Source of the DNA: Hexactinellida sp. DTS-2022
Lineage: Eukaryota; Porifera; Hexactinellida
Direction: 5' to 3'
Assembly (NCBI GenBank): GCA_028753945.1
Contig: JAPNXP010000009.1
Span: forward strand, 992,001 to 1,056,000
Length of the DNA: 64,000 nucleotides
The translations under genes were made by a program, and so were the position numbers. Numbering within the stretch: position 1 is the stretch's first letter; the number at the start of each line of letters is the position of its first letter. The notes below the pieces were generated by a model that saw only the letters and a list, made by a program, of their open reading frames with translations, did no database searches and was not told where the DNA came from. Of the stretch, positions 29,490-38,953 are shown piece after piece.

Positions 29490-31078
29490 ATGAGTCTAGC
29501 GATCCGAACTATAGATGGGTCGAAACAAACTCCGTACGCGCAACATGTGAAACCCACAAATTTACAAAAACTATTAGCGGCAGTTAATCATCTGGTGTCC
29601 TTCCAGAAGTCAGTTGAGGGCTGTAACTCGGCTTTCTTAGTTAAAGTAAACGGAGTGGAAGTAACCGCGAGTAAACAGGTTAGAACAAGTACTAATGAGT
29701 CTACAATAAAACCTCTCTAGTAGGAACACGATTAATATGAATTCGGTTAATACGAATACTATTTCAATCTACCTTCAAAGCCTTTTCAATACAAATGATA
29801 GTGGTTGATTCAAATCTAGATAAATCGAACGTATTTGACGGTCCCCTGGTGTTCGTACTAACGAGGTTCTATTGTACTTCTCGCTTAATTGTGAGAATTT
29901 CTAGGAACAAACGTGCCCCAATTAAATAGTTAAATACACTACTTGAGTTCCTTTGCTTATTCAGGAGCTGCAAGGCGTAGAGATTAGTCTGGAAGGCGGA
30001 AAGATAGAAATAAAGTTGTCAGGAGACAGAGTGCTGCGGGACAAACTGGAGGACGGGAGGAATGCCCTGAGTTACGTAGACAATCCAATGTTCACCGATT
30101 GTACTATTCGTCTGGGAGAGAACAGCGACAGTTTCTTAAGTCATAAGCAGTATCTGAAGAGATGCAGCAAATACTTTGAAGCCACACTCTCTAACTTCGT
30201 GGAGAACGACGGGAAATATATAAATATCAAGGTTATGTACCCTAAGGCATTCATGGTAAGTCAGAATAAGTGTTTCCAGAACCCAAAGTATATATCTTTT
30301 GATCTATCTTATAATATTTAAAATATATATACCTTATTGTTTCATAAATAATCTCATTTGTAGACAGTACTACTGGAGTTGATCTACAGCGGAACCTTGA
30401 GTGAGGGTTTGAGAAAGGAATGGAATGAAAATAACGATCTGTTTTTCTGGTTGATGTGGAGTGCGGTTTATCTGCAAATTAAAGATTTAAGATACTTTCT
30501 GCTCAAGAACTTCGCTCCCTCTTTTAGGAATTCTACTCTCTTCGATTATCAACATTTCACAGTCGCAACACTAGACTTATGGATTGGAAAATACTGTGAA
30601 ATCTCAAGGAAAATACGGTCTGTATCTACAACTCAAGGTAAATTAATATTTCAAATACGAATAAATAATATACGTATCTCATTTCTACTAAAAACATATT
30701 TTGAACTTGATTGTTATAACAATTCCAATAAATAATCGATAAATTAAAATGTTATCATTTATACATTCCTAAGCCCAAAGCAGATGGCAGGAGCATCAGC
30801 TGGCAGTCTACAGCGACCTGGAGATTCTAGAACTCTGCTTTGTGTGGACAGCTGCCAACAGACAAGAACAAGCAGAGTTAGCAGACGGAATTTCTCGCCT
30901 CATAAACAAGCACCATCTCCTCAGAGCTTCCTCTATTCATGTGATTAAGCGTTTCATTAACAAAAGATGTCCCGGTCTACAGAAGAGCCTGGATCCCCTG
31001 GGGGCTAATACACTTCGTTGGAGATCAGTACCCGAACTACAACTACTTCCATGCTTCGCAACCACTGATCATAAGTAA
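29490..31078 (+). CDS. BTB/POZ domain protein
   Basis: Four exons, 29490-29678, 29965-30255, 30364-30637, 30774-31078; 352 aa, phases 0, 0, 1. The BTB domain spans roughly residues 90-190: DNPMFTDCTIRLGENSDSF with SHKQYLKRCSKYFEATL and then VLLELIYSG, the standard D..L..L..S.YF..LL and Y(T)G landmarks. The remainder resembles a BACK-like helical region (FVWTAANRQEQAELADG). No Kelch, zinc finger or other C-terminal domain follows. Such proteins are often CUL3 adaptors; the target here is unknown. The exon 4 acceptor (30773/30774) is the one of several nearby AGs that keeps frame, so it is the least certain join. Intron 1 contains a family A MITE. Confidence 0.75.
29702..29875. mobile_element. 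MITE family A, copy 3, inside BTB gene intron 1
   Basis: Left end CAATAAAACCTCTCTAGTAG-GAACAC, right end reverse-complemented CAATAGAACCTCGTTAGTAC-GAACACC. Internal CCTTCAAAGCCTTTTCAATA matches copies 2 and 4. Confidence 0.65.
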
Positions 31079-31377
31079 CGCGACTTTGCACTGATCTTCC
31101 TACAGGAGTATACCAAGATAAATACAATAAAGCTTTATCATATTATAATCATTTCTATAAACTCTTTCTTTCCTCCTGTTTGTATCATTTATCAGTTGCC
31201 ATTATTATACTCATTCATATTATAATATAGAAATGGGACAAATGTAACGCAGCTATTAGCAGGCCATAAGTTCAAAAACTATAAGATAAAATTCATTAGC
31301 AAATTCTAAAAGAAGCTTACCGTTTAGTAGAGAGGGAATTTACTAATAATGGGATACTATCAATAAATACTATACGA

Positions 31378-32730
31378 TTATGGTTTAGAATTCTTCTCTG
31401 CTGATATCGAGGCTAAATTAGTTTGCATTACAGTAATTACAGCTACAGCTTGCTCAATTGTTTCTACTTTTGTGTTTGCACGTTCGTGTGTATGGAAGCA
31501 GCACACATCCCCCAAGTCTTGTAAGGCCCGATTAATTTCGCGCAACCTTTTACGTTCTCGCTCGCTATTTCGTTTTCTCTGCTCCTTCCTCTTCTGACTC
31601 CCGGAGCCTCTCTGAGGGTCGGCGGGTTCAGAATAGAGGTCAGGGAATTCTCTGGAGAGACAATCGAATTGGGATTGTGTAGCCGGAGTCTGTTGGGAGG
31701 AAGCGGTAGAAGGTATGGAATCTTGTGTGGCAGTAGTCTGAGACGGGTAGAGTGAGTCATCTAGATAGTCGCTGCTTGTTTCTTGAGTGGACACTTCTCT
31801 TTGCGATGGAATCTGTACAAAGGAGCCGCATTCCCTGCTGTCTACGTAGGTATTCTCGAAGCCACAGGTCACACATAATGGGGGACAAGGGGCAGAGTGT
31901 AGTGAATGGGAGAGATTGCTAGGAGGGGCGGTCATGATGTAAGTATTTTTCGTTGAAGTAGGCACAAGTAAGAGGCTGGAATTGGGGGTACTAGTGTTAA
32001 ATTGATCAGATTTTGACGATCTGGGGCAGTAGAGTTGACTGTGGTCATTTATTGGCATTGAAACTGGTCGAGATAAACCTCTCCTAGTTGCCACAGGGGA
32101 GTAAGGGCATTCGCCAGACTCGAAATGGGTTTGCGAGCAACTAGCCGAGTAGGCGGCAGTGTTACCCCCACACGTACAAGTGTGAGAGCACACATCATGC
32201 GCACTATGGGTGCCCTCATAGCCAGTATAGCAGGTATAGCGTCTCTGCTCCAGGGAAGAACGGTTTATATACTCCGGTTGATGCTCGACACAACACGGCC
32301 CATAGACAGGATTCTGATGGACAGGCGAGCATAAACTAGGCACTCTAATGCGTGTAGAGGAATATGGAGTCGCAGACTGTTCATCGCAAGGGCCAGTGTC
32401 CAGTATAGAGTGGGTGTAGGTGTTGATTTGGGGAAGTGGTTTAACAGGAGGGTAGTAGGGCTTGGTAGGTGGGTTTGGGGCTCGAGAGAGCGGAGGCGAA
32501 TCAGGACTGAGAGTGAATATTTCTTCATTTCGTGGGTGAACTGGAGGGGAATCGATGATCTTCCCAAACATCTGGTCACAGATCGTGTCGTCATTAAATA
32601 AATATTGGTTTAAATCTACCACATTTGATTCTTCCAAATCAGATGATTTAGGCAGAGATATGACGAGTTGTCTTTCTGTGCTATTATGCACAGACACAGG
32701 TTGTAGATCTTCAGAAATAGACTTCTTCAT
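31378..32730 (-). CDS. E-protein-like bHLH transcription factor
   Basis: Single exon, 450 aa. A basic helix-loop-helix domain lies near the C-terminus (~residues 380-435): basic region RNSERERKRLREIN, helix 1 RALQDLG, an HTHERANTKVET loop and helix 2 EQAVAVITVMQ. The RERxRxRxIN basic region and the V/I-H-x-K..T(K)xET..QAV spacing with a Cys-rich end of helix 1 (DVCCFH) are those of group A E proteins (TCF3/4/12, Daughterless), which have GRMCQLH at that place. The long N-terminus is Ser/Thr/Pro-rich and poorly structured, with many Cys (SAPCPPLCVTCGFE). E proteins dimerise with tissue-specific bHLH factors to bind E-boxes. It is shorter than vertebrate E proteins (~650-700 aa). Confidence 0.8.
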   Translation of the reverse strand: MKKSISEDLQPVSVHNSTERQLVISLPKSSDLEESNVVDLNQYLFNDDTICDQMFGKIIDSPPVHPRNEEIFTLSPDSPPLSRAPNPPTKPYYPPVKPLPQINTYTHSILDTGPCDEQSATPYSSTRIRVPSLCSPVHQNPVYGPCCVEHQPEYINRSSLEQRRYTCYTGYEGTHSAHDVCSHTCTCGGNTAAYSASCSQTHFESGECPYSPVATRRGLSRPVSMPINDHSQLYCPRSSKSDQFNTSTPNSSLLLVPTSTKNTYIMTAPPSNLSHSLHSAPCPPLCVTCGFENTYVDSRECGSFVQIPSQREVSTQETSSDYLDDSLYPSQTTATQDSIPSTASSQQTPATQSQFDCLSREFPDLYSEPADPQRGSGSQKRKEQRKRNSERERKRLREINRALQDLGDVCCFHTHERANTKVETIEQAVAVITVMQTNLASISAEKNSKP

Positions 32731-33169
32731 TTGATGAGTAAATAAGACAATTAAGAAATTAAATAATCATTTGTATTTAAACTACTTAGCAGAAACTGGA
32801 AGTAAGCAAATAGGAAGTAATGAGGTAAACAGATTCCCAATAATTCGTGATGAAACTAAGTCATTTTAATTTTTTTTAAGGTCATTTTTTCAAGGTAGGA
32901 ATGCGCTCAAAACTAATTCAAATCTCTTTTGAAAACAAATCAAAGTCGGATAGCTAAAATTTACTATGAAACTATGGAAGTTAATTAAATGGCGAAAAGG
33001 AATGTCAAGTTCTAGATATTGAAAGGTTAATTAATGAATAAAAGACATGCCATTGATTCACATTATTGTTGAGAAGTACAACAATTAAAATATTATAGTG
33101 GTAGGAATATACTCCAATAGATTATATTACCTATTATTACATGCTACAAAGCTTAAATTAGCAACCACA
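32731..33169. other. Divergent intergenic region, bHLH and UBA5
   Basis: AT-rich promoter-length spacer with T/A runs. No further feature supported. Confidence 0.5.
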
Positions 33170-34495
33170 ATGGACACACCAGCCGACAGCCTCGAGGAAC
33201 AGCTTTCTGTTTGTAAAGAAAAACTTGAAGCTCTCAAGCGTGAGAATGAACAATTGCGTACCAAAAGCCATATGGTCGAAGAAGGAAATAATGAACCTAG
33301 CATCGCTCTATCGCCAAAGGAATGCGTTAGAATGATGTCAGAGGAGGTGAGTAGTGAGAATCGCTACAGTCGATTGATGGCGCTGCAGAAGATGGGGGTC
33401 GTATCAGAATACACTAAAATAATGCAATGTTCCGTGGTAATCATTGGCATAGGTAAGAACAAAATGCTTGTAGGATGAGTACAGTAACATAGCTTACACT
33501 TATATTAGATAAATATAATAATATGTTATCTGTTAGGAGGCATTGGTATCGTGGCAGCAGAAATGCTATGCAGGTGCGGCATTGGAGAGCTGATGCTGGT
33601 AGACAACGATAGCGTAGAGCTGGCTAACATGAACAGGATGTTCTACAGACCGGACCAGTGTGGAATGACTAAAGTCGAAGCTGCAAAACAGACTTTGACA
33701 GTCATAAACCCAGAAGTTAAGGTTATTAATTAAATCTCTTATATTTAAATTTATATGCTAAGAGCATCTATTCTAATTACTATACAGATAAGAGGATATA
33801 ACATGGACGTCACTCACCTCTCCAACTATGACTCTCTGCTCTCCCTGATCAAGTCAGATCCCATTCTGAGACAGAACCTGGTGCTCTGCTGCGTGGATAA
33901 CTTCTCAGCTCGCATGTCTGTCAATCAGCTGTGTCTAGAGGCGCGCGTCCCCTGGCTGGAGTCGGGTCTGAGTGAGAACGCGGTGTCTGGCCACATCCAG
34001 TTCGTAGCGCCGGGGGTGACTGCTTGTTTCGCCTGCGCCCCCCCTCTGGTGGTGGCCACAGGGCTGGAGGCGAGCTTGAAGAAGGAGGGGGTATGTGTGG
34101 CCTCTCTGCCGACCACATCTGCCATAATCGCAGGGCTGTTGGTACAAAACGCACTCAAGTACCTGTTAAAGTTCGGAAAGTGTTCAGAAGTGTTGGCATA
34201 CAACTCGATTCAAGATTATTTCTCTTCTTACTCCCTCAAGCCTAACCCCAACTGCAGCTCAAAGCTGTGTGTACAGAGGCAAGGCGAGATGCCGCCAGAC
34301 ACGGAGTTGCATGAGATATTCTGTCTTAGAGAAGACGAGACTCTAAACAAACGAGAAATCAATAAAGAAAATGAATGGAACATTCAGGTCATTGACGATT
34401 TGGTAGATGAGTTAAATGAGAAAACTATTGAGGACGCGAGTGGACTGGACAAATTCACCAACAAACAGCTCAATAACATGCTTAAAGATTTGTAA
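33170..34495 (+). CDS. UBA5: UFM1-activating enzyme E1 (UBA5)
   Basis: Three exons, 33170-33452, 33537-33721, 33788-34495; 391 aa (human 404), phases 1 and 0. It has an adenylation domain with the nucleotide-binding [13 protein letters not shown] across the first junction, then [22 protein letters not shown] Zn-binding Cys pair (TACFACAPP) follows and the catalytic Cys sits in [10 protein letters not shown]. The C-terminal part carries [13 protein letters not shown], fitting the UFM1-interacting (UIS/LIR) motif. A coiled-coil start ([21 protein letters not shown]) is typical of UBA5. The enzyme activates UFM1 and passes it to UFC1. ATG at 33170 was chosen over an in-frame upstream start because family similarity begins there. 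Confidence 0.93.
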
Positions 34496-35924
34496 ATTAA
34501 CTATTTTATATAATATAAATTGTATTTAAACGAACCTTCGGATTCTGTCACTGTGATGTAACAAAAAGAAGCTAGAATTAGCGATCTACGATAAATTATT
34601 CAACAACATAATCTCTAGAAAATGTTAATTTTTCTTAGATTCAGTAGAGCCACCGGTTAATAGATTTCACCGCTTAATCGGGTCAAAGCTACCTGGTCCC
34701 GAGGTTACTCTATTAAGCGGAATCGACTGTATTTACATCATATAGGTAGAAATTCCCTACCATCTTGTTAATTATTTTAATATATTAAAAGCGAAAACGG
34801 GATAATCAAATAACTAAATAAATCAACAGTCCTATGCTCAATAATAAATATAGTAATAATAAATATAGTAATAATAAAATAGATTGAAAATAGGTGTAGT
34901 AGAGATTCTCACACATCATCCTTCAAAACACCACAAGCTAGAATACCCATTCTCTGTCTCATAAACGGGTCTAATGATTATGTGTAGAAAACATAACTCG
35001 CATCCGCCCAGTATCTGAGGAGTTCTATACCCATATTCTGTGTTGTGTCTCTTCAGCTCTTCTTATCCATAGTCTCTTCGAATACAGAAGTAGCCTTGTA
35101 ACTAGCGAGCCTTGGTAGAGACCGAATAATCCACTCAATTAATCGCTAATAGCAGAAACCATAACAACTGAAGCCAGGACAAGAGAAATGGCAGAAATTA
35201 CAAGTGACGGACGGAATCACCTGGCATGGCATGTTGCAACTGAACTCACAAGGCAAAATCTAAAATAGATTAATACCTTATACGGTATATACAGTACTAT
35301 TTAGATAAATGACAAAGAAATAATAACAATTTTGAGCGGTTGGTTCCAATTAGTTAGAAGACACTTGGTTAGGAAAGATACATCTCCCTCTGCTGCACGA
35401 AGAGAGAGCGATTATAGTAACTCCCATGGAGCTTCTGGTATGTTCAGGCTAGGTCTAAGCAATCGTACGAAAGGTGTGTTGCTCTACTCGTAACAGAACG
35501 AAGAAACTGGTCCCTGCTATAGGCATGGTATTTATAGCATCGAGATGAGTACACCAATCAGGGCGGTACGTTAGGGACAGTTGTGTGTTTAAGCTGACTC
35601 CAGATAACCATAGCTGTTGGGGAGAGGAGGTGGATAATAAGCAGATATGTAGTGTTAGCTCGAATGATAAGTTTGTGGGAAATGATACCTGAAAGTGGAG
35701 AGAAGGCCATGGCTAGTTCAGATGGTGTGAGTCCCGTTTGTACCAAACGTAGAGATAAACAGAGAAGGGAGGGAGGCTATATCGGATGCTCTGACTGTAA
35801 ATAAATGATAAAATAACAATTAATAACATAAATAACTACGAAATAGTAAATAAGGAATCCAAACCTATGCTCAAAATCTTGGAAAAAAAATCGAATTATA
35901 ATTTCTTGTTGTAAGACAAACTTC
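34496..35924. other. Intergenic region without recognised genes
   Basis: About 1.4 kb between the convergent UBA5 and TRAF-like genes. It holds a family B MITE (34641-34731), a TAATAATAAATATAG tandem (34848-34885) and a more GC-balanced stretch at 34900-35800 with no credible open frame. A non-coding transcript cannot be excluded. Confidence 0.45.
34641..34731. mobile_element. MITE family B, copy 1
   Basis: Reading on the minus strand from the right end: CAGTCGATTCCGCTTAATAG, then GGGACCAGGTAGCTTTGACC, CGATTAAGCGG and ACCGGTGGCTCT. The same order occurs at 48734-48826. Pogo/Tigger-like CAGTCGA.TCCGCTTAAT terminus. Confidence 0.65.
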
Positions 35925-36908
35925 TCACACCAGCCTGGCTATGTGAGAATCCGGAGTGAGTGCGCATTTGATGAGTAAGCAGTCGCTCTCTACGTACTTC
36001 TTGTCTGGCTCACTTCGGAGCAGTTCTCTCCATGAGATGAATTTCGGATACCCGACACCTTTCCCAGTCCCGTCAAACACGGTTGTTCCGCTCTGTGTGT
36101 AATGGTGCTCATCCTTGGCAAAGTTGAGAAGAGAAATGGAGAAATCGCAATTGACAGGCCAAGGTAGAATATCGTTGTTAGTGCCTAGCTGTAGTTGGAG
36201 GTAGAGGGAGATGTGTGAATCTCTCCCGATAGAATTCCCTCCCATATAAATGTGCAAACATGCTTGGTAGCCACACTTACCAGTCATGAATGAAGGGCTG
36301 AACAACTCAGACTTGCCATGAATTGCTTTTGACACGTGGTGGATCTTCCAATAGAACGCAGGTTTACCGATACCCTTGATCTCATTTTCTAGTTTCTGTA
36401 CACTTTTGAGTAGCTGTGTATTTTCGATAGCGAGCTTGTTCAGCTGAGAAGCGAGACCCTGTACTATTTCCCAGGTAGGCTCTGGCTGAAAGCAAGATTC
36501 CATGTGAGAGCTGACCTCATCGCATGAACCCAACCAGGTACAACCTTTTGATTCAAATGGACAACACAGTATTTGTTTCTTGATGAGCTTTGACAATATA
36601 TTCCCTGCCTTCAATTCACTAACGGCCGGCAACTCTGTATCACAACCAGAGATCGGGCAGGTAACTACTCCAGACCTTTGAAGAAAGTAGGTCTCAATAC
36701 AGCTGCTACAAAATGCATGGCCACAAGTGGTTTCGCGCGGTTCGTTTAGCATTCCATCGCAGAGCTGACAGATGAGCTCTGACTCAATATTGTCTCTCAG
36801 GAGCTCTTGTTTGTACCCTGCGATGCAGCCATGGAACATAACATGTACGAGAATGTCAGAGGTGCTACACTGGGAGTGCGAATTGTTTGTTGGTTCAATC
36901 GTTGCCAT
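35925..36908 (-). CDS. TRAF-like RING and MATH domain protein
   Basis: Single exon, 327 aa. The RING finger at ~45-85 reads CQLCDGMLNEPRETTCGHAFCSSC, then CPISGC. A TRAF-type zinc finger follows (CPFESKGCTWLGSCDEVSSHMESC, shown here as its Cys/His spacing C-x6-C-x11-H-x3-C). A short coiled coil (LASQLNKLAIENTQLL) precedes a TRAF-C/MATH domain at ~180-320: FYWKI, SPSFMTGKCGYQACLHIYMGG and the GYPKFISWREL landmark. TRAF proteins link TNF-receptor/TLR-type receptors to NF-kB and JNK signalling and act as E3 ligases. Only one zinc-finger unit is evident, against five in most TRAFs, so it is a minimal TRAF. Confidence 0.88.
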   Translation of the reverse strand: MATIEPTNNSHSQCSTSDILVHVMFHGCIAGYKQELLRDNIESELICQLCDGMLNEPRETTCGHAFCSSCIETYFLQRSGVVTCPISGCDTELPAVSELKAGNILSKLIKKQILCCPFESKGCTWLGSCDEVSSHMESCFQPEPTWEIVQGLASQLNKLAIENTQLLKSVQKLENEIKGIGKPAFYWKIHHVSKAIHGKSELFSPSFMTGKCGYQACLHIYMGGNSIGRDSHISLYLQLQLGTNNDILPWPVNCDFSISLLNFAKDEHHYTQSGTTVFDGTGKGVGYPKFISWRELLRSEPDKKYVESDCLLIKCALTPDSHIARLV

Positions 36909-36974
36909 AATAACAGTAACAATGAATTATTTTGGGTCAAGTTGTAATTAGTTATCTAACTCCAATTCAATAGC

Positions 36975-37066
36975 AGGGCTTTTCACGAGTAATCGAGTGA
37001 CTCAAGTCAGCAAATTTTGTCATTCGGTAACTCGAGTTTCAAAGATCGTAATTCATGAAAAGCCCT
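36975..37066. mobile_element. Small MITE with AGGGCTTTTCA ends
   Basis: 92 bp with inverted ends AGGGCTTTTCACGAGTAATC and, reverse-complemented at the right, AGGGCTTTTCATGAATTACG; CGAGT motifs inside. No coding capacity. Its right end abuts the next element. Confidence 0.65.
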
Positions 37067-37070
37067 AAGG

Positions 37071-37622
37071 TAGTGCTGCCAACCCTCCCGCTTTCGGCGG
37101 GAGGGTCCCGATTTTTGATGTTTCCACCCGCTCTCCCGCCTCCCCTCTCAAACCTCCCGCTTTTTGGATGATTGTATATGTAAATATTATAATCTGAATT
37201 TTAGAATTACAAGCAATATATTTAGAAGTCTTCACTTACTAAGTTACTCTAACCAGAAAAACAAATTTGTATCTTTTAAAATACCATAATTCTGTATATT
37301 ATCTTGTATTTCCAATTTTCCATTCTGATACATCATTTAGGAAAATTTTATGTCACATGATTTAGGAAATTTTTATTTATTTATATATTTTATTAATTTA
37401 TATATTTTATTATTATGCTCACTGCTACCTTATAATTCAATATGAGAGGGTAGAAACTAATTTATGGGTAGAGAAATGTTTTATAATGCCTTTTATTCAG
37501 GTATTCTTGCTAATTTAACTAAAATACTGACCTCCCGCTTTTTCTCCCGCTTTTAGAGTATCAACCTCCCGCTTTTAGATGAAACTCCCGCCACAGGTCC
37601 ATATCTTAGGTTGGCAGCACTG
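37071..37622. mobile_element. Non-autonomous DNA transposon with CCTCCCGCTTTT subterminal repeats
   Basis: 552 bp, ends TAGTGCTGCCAACC and, reverse-complemented at the right, CAGTGCTGCCAACC. Flanked by the direct repeat CCTAAGG (37064-37070 and 37623-37629), a target-site duplication of at least 7 bp. Subterminal copies of CCTCCCGCTTTT lie near both ends and face inward from each side. No ORF. The TSD length suggests a hAT-like or related superfamily. Confidence 0.75.
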
Positions 37623-37726
37623 CCTAAGGACAATATTCAATTTGAGTAATCCAATGTGTAACCAATCTGTCTCTTACAACAATTTGTAGTGAAAAATCAA
37701 GAACTTACAAGTTTGCAAGGATTTTA

Positions 37727-37832
37727 ACATGTTATTTTTTAACATGTTAAAATCCTGGCATGTTAAATGTTAAAATTATAACATGTTAAAAAAATAACAT
37801 GTTAGAATTTAACATGTTATTTTTTTAACATT
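37727..37832. repeat. AACATGTT palindrome cluster
   Basis: At least six copies of the 8-bp palindrome AACATGTT separated by short A/T spacers (TTTTT, AAAATCC, AAATT). The same palindrome recurs at 38354-38382 and, as AAACATGTTT, in the satellite at 47444-48176. Confidence 0.85.
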
Positions 37833-37889
37833 GTCTTGAAGCTTCGGGACCTTGCTGTATCAAGCTGCCACCATTGACAGCGTTACAAC

Positions 37890-38076
37890 CAGGCCCAGCC
37901 TTAGGGCAAGGCGACCTAGGCAGGGGCCTTGGGCCCCGCGGTAGTGTGGCCCCGCACTTCACTGTCATTTCATTGATATGGGATCAAGCACTCTAGGGTA
38001 CTCTAGGATAAAGGGCCCCGCAAACTGTCTAGCTGGCCTTGTGCCTAGGGTCTCGCAAACTGTAAGGCCGGCCCTG
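37890..38076. mobile_element. hAT-like MITE with perfect 8-bp target duplication
   Basis: 187 bp beginning CAGGCCCAGCCTTAGGGC and ending, reverse-complemented, CAGGGCCGGCCTTACAGT. Both sides carry GTTACAAC (37882-37889 and 38077-38084), the 8-bp duplication expected of hAT elements. GC-rich interior, no ORF. Confidence 0.85.
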
Positions 38077-38084
38077 GTTACAAC

Positions 38085-38340
38085 AGTCCGAGTGGTGTCG
38101 CCACCACTCTAGGGTTTCGGCCCTCCATAGGCCTCATCAGGAGGACGGTCCAGTCCTCTACCCTGTCGCAGTACGTAACCTGCGACCGTTGTGGTCAGCC
38201 CTACTAAGACAACTAGCTGCCACACCTAGGTCTGCTCTCTCTCGCTGTCTACACAGCTCCAGCAGCACCCAGGCCTCCAGGGAGTGAGTGACCTCCGTCA
38301 AGTAGTGCACCTATCATATGCCAGCCACTACGTCACAACA
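38085..38340. other. GC-rich orphan segment interrupted by the hAT-like MITE
   Basis: Together with ~37845-37889 this forms a GC-richer block that the MITE at 37890 splits. It is flanked on both sides by AACATGTT palindromes. No open reading frame or tRNA-like box is evident. It may be the remains of a larger repeat; identity unknown. Confidence 0.35.
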
Positions 38341-38456
38341 TATTAAAATTATAACATGTTATTTTTCTAACATGTTATGATTTAATTAATCACGACAGCT
38401 TATTACATTACTATACTAGTCTATTAATGTGCTAACTCTCTGAATAAATTCTTAGA

Positions 38457-38885
38457 ATGTTTATTGCGTCCAGGCTCTCAACTTATGTTAACAAGTTGTC
38501 AAAAAATTTCTCATCTTTGATTCAAACATTATCGGTAAAGTCTAATAATGTTATTTATGAAGAACATCAGAATTCTCGTTCTGGCAGTGAGGACTGTTCT
38601 ATTTCTCCGCTGCTAGTCAGTGGCGCTGTGATAGCAGCTTTGTACTTGAAGCGGAATGAAATCAGAGAAGTTATACTTGGAAGAGGGAGATTGTTACCAG
38701 TTGCTTCTTGTCTCGAAAAGGAAATGGAAACTAAGCAAGTGGATGAGAATTCCGAGATTACAAAAAGACCAGGGATATTCACTCCCAGGAAGAAAGCAAA
38801 ACTATCTCAAGAGTTGAGTAATGCTCTGAAACGATGTGACCAGAAACTTCTGGTGTTCAAAGAAAAATACGGTTGGTTTTCATAA
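38457..38885 (+). CDS. Small orphan protein, 142 aa
   Basis: Single exon from ATG at 38457. The N-terminus is basic/hydroxylated and could act as a mitochondrial presequence (MFIASRLSTYVNKLSKNFSS). A short hydrophobic segment, ISPLLVSGAVIAALYLKR, lies near residue 48-65, followed by a charged C-terminal half (ITKRPGIFTPRKKAKLSQEL) ending in KYGWFS. I do not recognise it. It ends only 68 bp before the HAP2 ATG on the same strand, so the two could share a transcript. Coding status rests on length, a good ATG and non-repetitive composition. Confidence 0.5.
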   Translation: MFIASRLSTYVNKLSKNFSSLIQTLSVKSNNVIYEEHQNSRSGSEDCSISPLLVSGAVIAALYLKRNEIREVILGRGRLLPVASCLEKEMETKQVDENSEITKRPGIFTPRKKAKLSQELSNALKRCDQKLLVFKEKYGWFS

Positions 38886-38953
38886 GCTAATATACTTTTC
38901 AATTCATAATTACATAATCTATACAATATAACAACTATCCATAAAGCGCGAAT

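Noticed and set aside
35558-35746. 62-codon minus-strand frame in the UBA5-TRAF spacer
   Set aside because: Short, no motif, no flanking exons; left as non-coding.
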